A stretch of DNA of 64,000 bases, from assembly GCF_002895485.1 (NCBI RefSeq), contig NZ_AZRK01000001.1:1-64000 (forward strand), in the 5' to 3' direction. Source of the stretch: Petrotoga sp. 9PWA.NaAc.5.4. GTDB taxonomy: Bacteria; Thermotogota; Thermotogae; Petrotogales; Petrotogaceae. Every line of letters starts with the position of its first letter. Position 1 is the first letter of the stretch. The notes beneath the pieces were generated by a model. That model had not been told where the DNA came from and did no database searches. It saw only the letters and a program-made list of their open reading frames with translations. Made by a program: the position numbers and the translations under genes. Below are positions 45,243-55,500 of this stretch, piece after piece.

Positions 45243-46373
45243 TTATTGTGCGTTTTTAACAGCTTCGTATACGTTAAAATGTAACTTTTTATCATAAGCT
45301 TCGGGTAGAATCCTTTCTGGAGTTGGAATGCAGGAATTTGCTATCGCAATGATAGCCGAATGAAGCATATTTTTGGTGATTTTAGATCTTTTTTCTAAAG
45401 CACCTTTCATTATTCCAGGAAAGGCTATTAAGTTGTTAATTTGGTTAGGATAATCCGACCTTCCTGTTGCAACTATAGATGCCCCGAAGCTTTTTGCTAT
45501 TATTGGGTTAATTTCAGGTATAGGATTGGCGAGTGCGAAAATAATAGGATTCTTTTTCATTTTTCTAATTATTTCTTCAGTTAATATATCTCCTTTTGAA
45601 ACTCCAATAAATACATCTGCATTTACAAGTGCATCAGAAAGATCTCCAGATAGATTTTCAAGATTAGTGATTTTTGCTAATTCTCTGTGATATTCATGTA
45701 AACAGCTTCCAGGAAGATTCTCGTTTAATATGCCGTTTTTATCAACTAATATTAAATCTCTCACTCCAAAATCTATTAAAAACTTTGTTATGTTGTAACC
45801 AGCTGCTCCTATTCCGTTTACAACTACCTTTACATCTTTTGATTCTTTCCCTAAAACTTTCAAAGCATTCAAAAAACCAGCTGTTACAACAACAGCAGTC
45901 CCTTGTTGATCATCATGAAAAACTGGAATATCCATTATTTTGTTCAGTTCTTCTAATATTTTAAAGCATCTGGGAGCAGCGATATCCTCCAAGTTTATCC
46001 CACCAAATGATGGCTCTAAACTTTTAACTATATTAATAATTTCATCAGTGTTTTGAGTATCTAAACAAATTGGAATTGCATCTAAACCCGCAAAAAGATT
46101 GAAAAGTAATGCTTTCCCCTCCATTACAGGAAGTGCGCCATATGGACCTATGTTTCCAAGCCCCAAAACTGCGCTTCCATCAGAAACTATAGCTATAGAA
46201 TTCCATCGCCGAGTATAAGAATAGGTACTTTCTGGATCTTTGGAACACAATTGAGCAACGTCTGCAACACCGGGAGTATAAAGTAGCGATAATGAATATT
46301 TATCGAGATTATCAACGTTTGAAATAGTTCTTATTTTACCTTTAAGTATTCGATGTAATTCCTGAGAATCCAT
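45243..46373 (-). CDS. Malic enzyme (malate dehydrogenase, decarboxylating), 376 aa
   Basis: Short bacterial malic enzyme converting malate to pyruvate and CO2 with NAD(P). Seen: SLLYTPGVADVA, the WNSIAIVSDGSAVLGLGNIG stretch, the metal site FGGINLEDIAAPRCF, PVFHDDQQGTA and the nucleotide-binding GIGAAGYNI. There is no phosphotransacetylase-like extension. The gene is 15 bp downstream of the fumarase beta gene, so fumarate would go to malate and then pyruvate in one operon. Confidence 0.93.
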   Translation of the reverse strand: MDSQELHRILKGKIRTISNVDNLDKYSLSLLYTPGVADVAQLCSKDPESTYSYTRRWNSIAIVSDGSAVLGLGNIGPYGALPVMEGKALLFNLFAGLDAIPICLDTQNTDEIINIVKSLEPSFGGINLEDIAAPRCFKILEELNKIMDIPVFHDDQQGTAVVVTAGFLNALKVLGKESKDVKVVVNGIGAAGYNITKFLIDFGVRDLILVDKNGILNENLPGSCLHEYHRELAKITNLENLSGDLSDALVNADVFIGVSKGDILTEEIIRKMKKNPIIFALANPIPEINPIIAKSFGASIVATGRSDYPNQINNLIAFPGIMKGALEKRSKITKNMLHSAIIAIANSCIPTPERILPEAYDKKLHFNVYEAVKNAQ

Positions 46374-46388
46374 TCAAATCACTTCCTT

Positions 46389-46886
46389 TTAGAATATTTG
46401 ATCACCATTTTTATCTATTGCAATTATTAGTGGAAATTCTTTCACTTTTATTCTATAAACCGCCTCAGGCCCTAAATTTGAAAAAGCAATTAATTCTATA
46501 TTTAAAACTGTTTTAGCTAAATATGCAGCAGCTCCACTTGGGGCTAAAAAATACACTCTACTATATTTTTTACAAAGTTCTATAGCCAAATCAGATCTTT
46601 TACCTTTCCCTACGGTTGCTACAACACCAAAATTATATAACATTTCAAGGAAAGAATCCATCCTTTCACTCGTTGTTGGACCAATAGCTCCAATCTTAGC
46701 ATTCTCTGGTGGATTAGCAGGTCCTGCATAAAATACTATTTTATTCTCTAAACTAAACGGTAATTTCTGCATATTCTGGTTAATCTCCTTTAAGCGCTTT
46801 TGTGCAGCATCTCTCATAACAATCATTTCACCAGAATAACTAACAAATTGACCTACTTTAAATTCTAAAATTTCATCGATCTTCAA
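46389..46886 (-). CDS. Fumarate hydratase class I, beta (C-terminal) subunit
   Basis: Small subunit of the iron-sulfur fumarase, which interconverts fumarate and malate. The family motif GAIGPTTSERMD and the swivelling-domain segment YFLAPSGAAAYLAKTV are present. The frame runs from 46934, but AGGAAAGGTG at about 46896-46905 points to TTG 46886. The start lies inside the alpha gene's 3' end. It could alternatively be a tartrate dehydratase beta subunit, but the malic enzyme neighbour favours fumarase. Confidence 0.88.
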   Translation of the reverse strand: MKIDEILEFKVGQFVSYSGEMIVMRDAAQKRLKEINQNMQKLPFSLENKIVFYAGPANPPENAKIGAIGPTTSERMDSFLEMLYNFGVVATVGKGKRSDLAIELCKKYSRVYFLAPSGAAAYLAKTVLNIELIAFSNLGPEAVYRIKVKEFPLIIAIDKNGDQIF

Positions 46887-47694
46887 ATTTAACAACACCT
46901 TTCCTACATAAGTAACAATCAACAGAAATACCAACGGGAAGGGTTGCTATATGAGTAGGAAATGCTTCTATATGCACAGAATAAGCAGAAATTCCTTCCT
47001 TTAATCCTTGAAATCCTATTTTTAATCTATTTATTTCTTCCTTTAACTCTTCTTCTAACTTAGAATATTTTTCGTTAAGATTTTTTTCATAAAAACTTTT
47101 TGTCAAAGCTAACTTTGATAAAACTAAGGCTTTATCTGAACTACCGCCTAGTCCTATTCCTACATGTAAAGGTGGACAAGCTTTCATGCCGTTTTCTTTA
47201 ATATGAGTTATGACTATATCTTTTAAATCTTGAACAGAAGATGAAGGCTTTAACATAAATAATCGAGAAAGGTTTTCACTACCCCCACCTTTTACCAAAG
47301 CTCTTATTTCTAAAGTGTTTCCACTTGTTGAAAATAAATGTACTATACAAGGCGTATTGTTCTTTGTATTTATTCTTTCAAAAAGTGGATCTTCTACAAT
47401 AGAAAATCTAAAAGGATTACTCACATACACTCTTTTTACTGCTTCATTCAACGTTGTTTCTAACGACTCTTCGAGTTCCACTTTATTTCCCAAAAATACA
47501 AAAAATTCTATCATACCAGTGTCTTGACATAAAGGTAGTTTATCATTCCGTGCATAAACATAATTCTTTTTGAGTGCCTGCGAAAAGGGGCCAGAATAAT
47601 CATCTATAAAAGGTTTTATTTCTGTGTTAATAAAATAATTAGTTTCCTCTAACAACGTGGATATTTTTTCGATAATTTTGTTTTTGGTCACCAT
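46873..47694 (-). CDS. Fumarate hydratase class I, alpha subunit, 273 aa
   Basis: Large subunit carrying the 4Fe-4S cluster. Cysteines occur in LPLCQDTGM, ACPPLHVGIGLGG and DCYLCRKG as expected for the split class I enzymes of anaerobes. ATG 47694 follows AAGGAG; the 32-residue extension in the longer frame has no ribosome site and reads through the promoter. First gene of the fumarase-malic enzyme operon. Confidence 0.92.
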   Translation of the reverse strand: MVTKNKIIEKISTLLEETNYFINTEIKPFIDDYSGPFSQALKKNYVYARNDKLPLCQDTGMIEFFVFLGNKVELEESLETTLNEAVKRVYVSNPFRFSIVEDPLFERINTKNNTPCIVHLFSTSGNTLEIRALVKGGGSENLSRLFMLKPSSSVQDLKDIVITHIKENGMKACPPLHVGIGLGGSSDKALVLSKLALTKSFYEKNLNEKYSKLEEELKEEINRLKIGFQGLKEGISAYSVHIEAFPTHIATLPVGISVDCYLCRKGVVKFEDR

Positions 47695-47734
47695 CTTAAT
47701 ACTTCTCCTTTTATGGAAATTATTAATTTTATTT

Positions 47735-47763
47735 ATTTTATCATTATAAAAGCAAAATATCAA
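47735..47763 (-). promoter_or_regulatory. Promoter of the fumarase-malic enzyme operon
   Basis: Minus strand: TTGATA (47763-47758), 17-nt spacer, TAAAAT (47740-47735) with TGA in front. The start codon is about 40 nt downstream. Confidence 0.7.
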
Positions 47764-47868
47764 AAAAGACTCCCTCTTTCCCTTATGCACATAAAAGGTA
47801 GTTAAATAGGAATAAAATGGTTATTTAAAAATTATTTTCTATTACTTATAAAAAATGAAAGTGGATTT

Positions 47869-48470
47869 TCATACGCCTTTTAAATAACTAATTTGTTTAA
47901 TACAAGAAACATATTTCTTTAGATCTATTTTTATTATAAATTTCTTGTTGCTACTTTCTATTATAATTTCCGCTGCAATCTTTCCTATATTTTTATTATC
48001 TATATAAACACAATCATAGTTATCAGATTTCATATCAATTAACACACCTGGTTTTTGTGTAGGCACTATACCATCTTTAAATAATTTATTAATCCGTACC
48101 GAAGACATTAAAATTCCATCAGAATGGTAAAGTATAGATTATTTCTCCAAAAATTTTTTTAGCCTGTATTCCGAAAGTAGAAGAAATATGAAACTTTCAT
48201 AATTATTATCTATAAGCAGATTATCCACAGAATTAATTAATCTATCATAAAAATCTGTCCTTATCCTTGGAACTACAGTAGAAATAGAATTTTTTCTCTC
48301 AGAAACAAGACCTCTGGCAATGTATTACGGACATACCCTAATTTTTCAATTGCTCGCAGTACTTTTTGAAAATTTTCTTTAGAAACATTTTTTTCTCCAT
48401 TTATGACTCTTGAAACAGTTCCAACAGACACATTTGCGTATTTAGCAACTTCTTTTATCGTCATTTTCAT
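47869..48470 (-). pseudogene. LacI-family regulator, decayed
   Basis: On the minus strand a normal helix-turn-helix begins at ATG 48470 (MTIKEVAKYANVSVGTVSRV, then INGEKNVSKENF), but the frame breaks after about 60 residues. Other frames continue the sensor domain (STVVPRIRTDFYDRLINSV, then a stop after LKKFLEK; later SDGILMSSVRINKLFKDG and YDCVYIDNKNIGKIAAEIII). The last third of a LacI protein is missing. A palindromic operator remains intact just upstream. Confidence 0.85.
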
Positions 48471-48488
48471 GATATCATTTCTCCTTAT

Positions 48489-48500
48489 TGAAACGTTTCA
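48489..48500. promoter_or_regulatory. LacI-family operator upstream of the dead regulator
   Basis: TGAAACGTTTCA, a perfect 12-bp palindrome centred on CG, 19 bp before the pseudogene ATG. This was presumably an autoregulatory site. Confidence 0.75.
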
Positions 48501-48757
48501 TTATATTACTACAACTTTTTTATTCTATGTTAACTTATATTATAAGAGCTTATAGGAGACTATAGTTAATTTGGTGTTGATTATTCTAAATTATCTATTA
48601 TTTTATTATCTTAATTTTTATTGTAGTAATATAAATAAACAATTTTCAAGATTTTTGCCTTTATTCATCTTTAATTCCTTTTAATTTTTCTTAATCTCCC
48701 CTTATTGTTCATAATCGAACTTTTATTTTTGAATTAAAAGAGTTATTATATAAGTAG

Positions 48758-48775
48758 TTAAACGGTTAAGTTAAT
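48758..48775 (+). promoter_or_regulatory. Operator for the GH94-locus LacI regulator (site 1)
   Basis: TTAAACGGTTAAGTTAAT, containing the near-palindrome TTAAACGGTTAA, 22 bp before the regulator ATG. An almost identical site in reverse orientation precedes the GH94 gene. The 48501-48757 stretch between this site and the palindrome at 48489-48500 is AT-rich and holds no other feature that I can support. Confidence 0.75.
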
Positions 48776-48797
48776 CTTGATATTTTGGAGGAAACTG

Positions 48798-49823
48798 ATG
48801 CCCCCGCAAAAAATCAAAAACTCGAAAATGACTATAAACGATATTGCCAAAATTGCAAATGTCTCTAAAGCTACTGTTTCATATGTGCTAAATGACAAGC
48901 CTGGTGTAAGTGATGAAATACGAACAAAGATAAAAAATATTATTGAGGAATATAACTATGTCCCAAATTCTGCAGCAAGAGGATTAGCAGGAGAAAAAAC
49001 GCACTTCATTGGATTGGTTATACCAGACATTTCAGACATGTTCTATGCGAATATAATTAGAGGTGTTGAAAAAACTTCAAATAAGTTAGGATTCTTTCTA
49101 AATCTATTAACAACTCATGCACAAGCTGAAAGAGAGCAACAAGTTATTAAACTATTCAACAAGAGTATGGTTGACGGTTTAATAGTAATGGCATATTACT
49201 TAAAAGATCAATACATCGATATATTAACTGAAAGTGGAATTCCTTTTGTTTTTATAGATTATCCTCCAAAAAATGAAGAAATTTATTCTGTATTAGTTGA
49301 TAATGAGTCCGGGGCTTTTGAAGCTACTGAGTATCTCATTTCTTTAGGACATAAAAATATAGCTTTCTTAGAAGGTTCAAAAGTAGCATGGGATTCAAAA
49401 GCAAGATTTGAAGGATATGTTAAGGCGTTAAAGAAGCATGTTTTTGAATTCAATCCAAATTTAGTTGAAAATGGTAACTTTACCAAAGAAGAAGGATATT
49501 TAGCAACAAAGAGGTTGCTTTCTAAAAAAGAGAAGTTTACAGCAATATTTGCTGCTAATGATCAAATGGCTATTGGAGCTATAAGAGCTTTAAAAGAAGA
49601 AGGTTTAAAAGTTCCAGATGATGTTTCAATAGTAGGATTTGATAATATAGAAGCGAGCTCAATAATTGAACCACCTTTAACAACAATAAGTCAACCCATT
49701 TATGAAATGGGGAAAAAGGCGGTAGAAATCTTAGTAAGACTGATAAACAAAGAAGAAGTGAAAGAAAAAAAGATAATGCTCAAAACACGATTAATCGAAA
49801 GACATTCGTGCAAAAAAATTTAA
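48798..49823 (+). CDS. LacI-family regulator of the beta-glucan locus, 342 aa
   Basis: Helix-turn-helix MTINDIAKIANVSKATVSYV (about residues 12-31), hinge, and a sugar-sensing domain from FIGLVIPDISDMFYANIIRG through FAANDQMAIGAIRAL and VGFDNIEASSIIEPPLTTIS. ATG 48798 follows GGAGG (48788-48792 region); the track start at 48777 lacks a ribosome site. The matching operators at 48758 and 49842 suggest it represses itself and the GH94 gene. The effector is probably an oligosaccharide from the locus (inference). Confidence 0.92.
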   Translation: MPPQKIKNSKMTINDIAKIANVSKATVSYVLNDKPGVSDEIRTKIKNIIEEYNYVPNSAARGLAGEKTHFIGLVIPDISDMFYANIIRGVEKTSNKLGFFLNLLTTHAQAEREQQVIKLFNKSMVDGLIVMAYYLKDQYIDILTESGIPFVFIDYPPKNEEIYSVLVDNESGAFEATEYLISLGHKNIAFLEGSKVAWDSKARFEGYVKALKKHVFEFNPNLVENGNFTKEEGYLATKRLLSKKEKFTAIFAANDQMAIGAIRALKEEGLKVPDDVSIVGFDNIEASSIIEPPLTTISQPIYEMGKKAVEILVRLINKEEVKEKKIMLKTRLIERHSCKKI

Positions 49824-49841
49824 AAAGATGTTTTTGTGGCA

Positions 49842-49859
49842 ATTAACTTAACCGATTAA
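49842..49859 (-). promoter_or_regulatory. Operator for the GH94-locus LacI regulator (site 2)
   Basis: On the minus strand TTAATCGGTTAAGTTAAT, 17 of 18 bases identical to the site at 48758. It lies 39 bp before the GH94 ATG. Confidence 0.75.
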
Positions 49860-49897
49860 GGGTTGATAAACAAACAAAGAAGAGGGAGGTCATAAAA

Positions 49898-52258
49898 ATG
49901 TTTGAGACAAAGTATGGATATTTTTCACAAGACGGAAAAGAATACATAATAAAAACTCCTGAAACTCCGAGACCATGGATAAATGTTATTTCCAACGGAG
50001 ACTATGGAATAGTGGTATCTCAGAGTGGCTCTGGTTATAGCTGGAGAACCCATGCAAGCCTAAACAGAATAACCAGATGGGAACAGGATTTAATTAAAGA
50101 CGAATGGGGAAAATATATTTACATAAAAGATAATGAAAATGATGAATTTTGGTCGCCTTCCTGGAAACCAATATGTAAAAAACCTCAAGAATTTAAAGTT
50201 AGGCATGGACAAGGGTATTCAATATTTGAAACTAAAAATTTTGATATTAAAACTGAATTAACAATGTTTGTAGCAAAAGATGAACCTATAGAAATTTGGA
50301 AATTAAAAATAAAAAACCTTTCGAATAGAAAAAGAAAACTTTCATTATTCACATATTTAGAATGGTGTTTAGGAGCCGCACCCGATTGGCATAGAGAATT
50401 TCATAAGACTTTTATAGAAACTTCTTTAAATGAAAAGTTAAATTGTATTTTAGCGGAAAAAAGAATGTGGGAAATTCCAAATGAAAAAGGTCAAAACTGG
50501 AATAAAGAATGGGAGTACGTTGCTTTTCATTCTGTCAATGAAAAAATTAGCGGTGCAGAAGGATCTAAAGAAAAATTTTTAGGCATGTACAATAATATAA
50601 CAAATCCAAAAGCTGTAATAACGGGTAATATGTCTGGAGTCTTTGGAAAATGGGAAGATTCTATTGCTAGCTTAAAAAACGATATTTCTTTAGAACCAAT
50701 GGAAGAAAAAACTTTGGTATATTTATTAGGAGCTTTGAAAAAAGGATGTGAAGATAAACATCTTGAAAAAATCATTGAAAAATATAAAGATTTGAAGAAT
50801 GTTGACGAAGAATTAAATAGAGTTAATCAAATGTGGGAAGAAATGCTTTCTACTTTTCAAGTTGAATCTCCCGATAAAGGTTTTGATTTTTTAATAAACA
50901 AATGGCTTAAATACCAAGCAATATCAGGAAGATTGTGGGGGAGAACCGCTTATTATCAAACTGGTGGAGCGTTTGGGTTCAGAGACCAACTACAAGACAG
51001 CCAAATATTTTTATACATTGATCCTGAAAAAACAAAAAATCAAATAAAACTCCACGCACGACATCAATTTAATGATGGAAGCGTGTTACACTGGTGGCAT
51101 CCAATATCTGAAATAGGGCACAAAAATAATATATCAGATAACAGACTTTGGCTAGCCTTTGTAACCTCAAGGTATTTGAAAGAAACTAACGACTATGAAT
51201 TTTTGAATGAAAAGATACCCTATTTAGATGGAGGAGAAGGTATCTTATACGAACATTGTGTCAAAGCTATTAACTATAATCTAAACAAATTAAGCGAAAG
51301 AGGATTGCCCCTAATTGGTGATGGAGATTGGAACGATGGTATGAACGCAGTTGGTACACAGGGGAAAGGAGAGAGTATTTGGCTTGGACACTTTTTATAT
51401 GGTATTTTAATTGATTTTTCAAAAGTGTGTGAAAAAATGAAAGATGAGGTAAATAAGAATAAATTTTTGACTGAAGCAAAACGTTTAAAAGAAAATATAA
51501 ATAAATATGGATGGGATGGAGAATGGTATATAAGAGCTTTTAAAGACAATAGTGAGCCTATTGGAAGTAAAATTTGTGAAGATGGCAAAATATTCTTAAA
51601 TGCTCAAACTTGGGCTATTATAAACGAAACAGCTACAGAAGAAAGAAAAAAGCTTGCTTATCAATCTGCTAAAAAATATCTTTTTAAAGATTATGGCCCA
51701 CTTCTTTTCCAACCAGCTTACAGAACCCCTGATTCCGAAATAGGTTATTTAAGTCGATATGCACCAGGAATAAGGGAGAATGGCGGATTATACACGCATG
51801 CAGGTACATGGGCTATCTTAGCTGCCTCAAAGATGAAAGACCCTGATGCTTACAAAATCTATAAAAGTTTTATGCCGATTTACAGAGGATTAGAACCTGA
51901 TAAGTATCTTGTTGAACCTTATGTAACCCCAGGAAACGTAGATGGGCCTGATTCTCCCTACTTTGGAAGAGGTGGTTGGACTTGGTATTCAGGATCTGCT
52001 GCATGGTATTTTATTGTAGGAATTGAAGGTATCTTAGGATTAAAAGCAGATTGGAACGGTTTAATAATAGATCCACTTTTTCCAGAAGAATGGCAAGAAG
52101 TTAAAGTAAAAAGGTATTTTAGAGGAAAAGTTTTAAATATTAGTTACAAAAAAAGCGACGAAAAAAAGATACTTGTAAATGGAAAAAAGTTAGAAGGTAA
52201 CGTTTTAAATCCAGAGGATTTTAAAGAAAATATTTTAAACGTAGAAGTTTATTGTTAG
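49898..52258 (+). CDS. GH94 disaccharide/oligosaccharide phosphorylase, 786 aa
   Basis: Inverting phosphorylase that splits a beta-glucoside with phosphate to give alpha-glucose 1-phosphate. No signal peptide, so intracellular. The N-terminal beta-sandwich begins YGYFSQDGKEYIIKTPETP and has GSGYSWRTHASLNRITRW. The catalytic (alpha/alpha)6 domain has AYYQTGGAFGFRDQLQDS, VLHWWHP, GDGDWNDGMN (catalytic acid near D480) and RGGWTWYSGSAAWYF. The GFRDQLQDS/HWWHP forms resemble the clade holding chitobiose, cellobionate and beta-1,2-glucan phosphorylases rather than classic Thermotoga cellobiose phosphorylase. The neighbouring GH144-like gene favours beta-1,2-gluco-oligosaccharides, but substrate is not proven. 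Confidence 0.9.
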   Translation: MFETKYGYFSQDGKEYIIKTPETPRPWINVISNGDYGIVVSQSGSGYSWRTHASLNRITRWEQDLIKDEWGKYIYIKDNENDEFWSPSWKPICKKPQEFKVRHGQGYSIFETKNFDIKTELTMFVAKDEPIEIWKLKIKNLSNRKRKLSLFTYLEWCLGAAPDWHREFHKTFIETSLNEKLNCILAEKRMWEIPNEKGQNWNKEWEYVAFHSVNEKISGAEGSKEKFLGMYNNITNPKAVITGNMSGVFGKWEDSIASLKNDISLEPMEEKTLVYLLGALKKGCEDKHLEKIIEKYKDLKNVDEELNRVNQMWEEMLSTFQVESPDKGFDFLINKWLKYQAISGRLWGRTAYYQTGGAFGFRDQLQDSQIFLYIDPEKTKNQIKLHARHQFNDGSVLHWWHPISEIGHKNNISDNRLWLAFVTSRYLKETNDYEFLNEKIPYLDGGEGILYEHCVKAINYNLNKLSERGLPLIGDGDWNDGMNAVGTQGKGESIWLGHFLYGILIDFSKVCEKMKDEVNKNKFLTEAKRLKENINKYGWDGEWYIRAFKDNSEPIGSKICEDGKIFLNAQTWAIINETATEERKKLAYQSAKKYLFKDYGPLLFQPAYRTPDSEIGYLSRYAPGIRENGGLYTHAGTWAILAASKMKDPDAYKIYKSFMPIYRGLEPDKYLVEPYVTPGNVDGPDSPYFGRGGWTWYSGSAAWYFIVGIEGILGLKADWNGLIIDPLFPEEWQEVKVKRYFRGKVLNISYKKSDEKKILVNGKKLEGNVLNPEDFKENILNVEVYC

Positions 52259-52282
52259 TCAAACTCATCTTTTATCAATATG

Positions 52283-52309
52283 TTTACGAATTTTGGAATT
52301 TCTAAAGTG
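52283..52309 (+). repeat. TIR element tail fragment G0
   Basis: ACGAATTTTGGAATTTCTAA then AGTGAGTAAA: the last bases and right flank of the family, without the rest of the element. Confidence 0.7.
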
Positions 52310-52332
52310 AGTAAAAAATAAATATTATAGTA

Positions 52333-52532
52333 ACTTTAGAAATGGTGATTTTCAGAAAATAAGTTTTTAAATTTAAAATGGGTCCAGGGCACAGCTCTCC
52401 CCCCTCTTTCGCTACACGTAGTGAAAAAGTTAAAGAAATTAAGAATTAGTGAAGATTAAAACTGAGGAGGTAATTTGTAAAAAAATTAACGCTAAAACAT
52501 ATATATAATAAGCATTTTGGAATTTCTAAAGT
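52333..52532 (+). repeat. TIR element copy G (complete)
   Basis: ACTTTAGAAAT to ATTTCTAAAGT, 200 bp. The first hairpin is AGGGC-ACA-GCTCT and the second is CGCTACACGTAGTG (52410-52423), the G-to-C / C-to-G swapped version. TATAAT at 52504-52509. The right end is 33 nt before the next ATG. Confidence 0.93.
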
Positions 52533-52565
52533 AAGTAAAAAATATCAAAAAGGAGGTAAGTAAGC

Positions 52566-55500
52566 ATGAAAAAAGCAACTTATTTATTGATAGCTTTAGT
52601 ACTGTTTTTTAGTTTATCTATTTTTTCACAGTCTTTCATTCATAGTTTTGAATATACCAACGATTTAAACAACGATAACTCTGGAGCACGCTTTGAATTA
52701 AGCGGAAGATTCGTATATGAAGGAAAGTACTCAACCATTATAGTTCCCTCTGGAGAATCTGCCGAAACAAAGATGGCTTTTGAATTATCTGGAGAAAGAT
52801 TGAACAATTGGTTGGGAAATGACACTCTAAAATTAGCAATTTATACAAGACCAGACGCATCTCTAAAACCTAATAAATTCTTTTTGGGTATGGCAGATGT
52901 TACGGAAGGATGGAAATGGGTAGACGGAATATTTTCTGAAACAGAACCAAAAGATGGTTGGAATATTATAGAGTACAAGTTAACAGAAAAGATGCAAGAT
53001 TTGCTTATAGACGGAAAATACATGCTTTATTTCTCTTTTATGCATACTCAAGGAGTTACGAACATTCCTTTGAAAGACCCTTTTTACGTAGACAATTTAA
53101 TAGCTTTAAACTCAGAAGAACCTGAAATCGAAAGAATATATATTTGGTCTATGGATAGTGAAGAAGAGATAGGAACTTTTGGTAATGATAATACAGGAGC
53201 AAAATTTGAATTAGCAAAAGATTTAGCAGCCGAAGGTTTATACGCAATGAAAGTAATTCCTGATGGTAAAGCAATCGAAGCAAAAATTGCAATAGAACTT
53301 TCTGGAGAAAAAGTTTTAGCATGGGCAGGAAGAAACGAAGTAATTATGAACGTTTATATTCCAAAAGAAAATAAAATTAAACCTACTATGTATTTCTTAG
53401 GTATGGCAGATGTTACAGACGGTTGGAAATGGGTCGGAGGAGTATTTTCTGATACTCAGGTAAGTTCAGGATGGAACAAAGTTAAATTTGAAATTGCAGG
53501 TAACATGAGCAATTTGGTGGAAGGCAATAAATACATGATTTATCTTGCATTTGGTGGATTTGATGAAAACAACGTAAAAACTCCTCTATACGAACCATTC
53601 TATGTAGACGGAATATTTGTTGAAAAATCAAGCAAGCCTACGGTCGAAGAACTATTATCTATGGCCCCATCAAACATCAAAGAAGAAGTACAAACCCTTT
53701 TAGAATTAGATGACGAAGCTTTACTCGAAGAAATTCAAAAAAGAGCTTTCTTATATTTCTGGAATGAAGCAAATCCAGTGAATGGTTTGATTAAAGATAG
53801 AAGCACAAAAGATTCTCCTTCAAGTATAGCAGCGGTTGGTATGGGACTTTCTGCTATTCCTGTAGGGATCGAAAATGGTTGGATAAGCTATGAAGAAGGA
53901 TACGAAAGAGTTTTAACAACTTTAAAAACTTTTGTAGAAGGAAAAGTTGAAGGAATGAATGGCTTCTTCTATCATTTTGTTGATATGAACACAGGTAAAA
54001 GAGCCGGCAATAGTGAGATTTCTTCAATTGATACCGCAATTTTAGTAGCTGGGGCATTAACAGCCGGATCGTATTTTAAAGATACAGAAATCGAAGAACT
54101 CGCTAATATTTTATACGAAAACGTTAATTGGCAATGGATGTTAGATGGTGGAGATACTTTATCAATGGGATTCAAACCCGAAGCGGGCTTTTTAGGAGCG
54201 AGATGGGATTCATTTAACGAAGGATTATTAGCTTATGTATTAGCTATAGGATCTCCAACATATCCGATCCCTTCAGAATCATGGGATAAGATATTTAGAC
54301 CTGTTAAAAATGATACATACATATATTTACCTCAAGAAACACTATTTGTGTACCAATATCCAAATATTTGGATAGACTTTAGAGATAAAGAAGATAAATA
54401 CGCAAATTATTTCAATAATGCAGAAGCTGCTACCAGATATAATTGGCTGTTTGCAGTACAAAATAGATTCAAATATGAAACATATGATATGGATATTTGG
54501 GGTCTTAGTGCAAGCGATGGCCCAGCTGGATACAAGGCTTATGGAGCGGTCGATGGTAATCATGATGGAACTGTTGCCCCATATGCATCTATATCTTCTA
54601 TACCATTCACCTTTGATCTTTCAATAAACGCAATAAGAGGCATGTTAAGCAAATATGGCCCCTTAGTATGGGGTAAATATGGATTCTATAGTGCCTTCAA
54701 TGTTGACGAAGTTTGGTTCTCAGATCAATATATAGGAATAGATCAAGGAGATATTATCTTAATGATCGAAAACTATAAAACAGGCTTAATTTGGGATTTG
54801 TTTATGAGTAATGAACATATTCAAAATGCTTTAAATAAAATCGGATTCGTTGAAAAGGTTTCCGACTATGCGGTAACTCCTTGGTATGTTGAAGAATATA
54901 AGAGACTTTTAACAAGTTCTGAAGTAAAATTAGCGCAGGCTCCAAGGTTAAAACAGCCTATTAAAATAGACGGCGATTTATCTGAATGGAAAGATATACC
55001 GAGATATGTAGTAACTGAAGATATGAATGTACCAGCCGGAGGAATTGTCCCTGTGGATAAAAGATCACAAGTTCTACATAGCTACTTTCAAGCAGCTTGG
55101 GACAATGAAAATTTGTATTTAGCGGCCGATGTATACGATGAATACGTTGTTGTAAATATCGCTCCCCAAGATGTCGGAGGCTATTATAGAACCGATTCTA
55201 TAGAATTCTATATTAATCCAAATGTAGCTGGATCTAATGCAGGATTGTTCAAATTAGCGGTACTTCCATTTGATACAGAAGGAAATGTACAAGCAGTGAG
55301 ACACGAAGACGCAAATCCAGGTCCTTTATCTAAAACCGCTCCAAAAGTTCAAGTGGCTTCTTTGAGAACAGATCACGGATACAGTATAGAGATAAAAATA
55401 CCATTTGAATATCTTGGACTGTCTCCAAGAGAAGGTATACAAATAGGTTTCAGTCACACAGTCCATAATTCCAATAAACAAGATGCACAAATTGGAGCAT

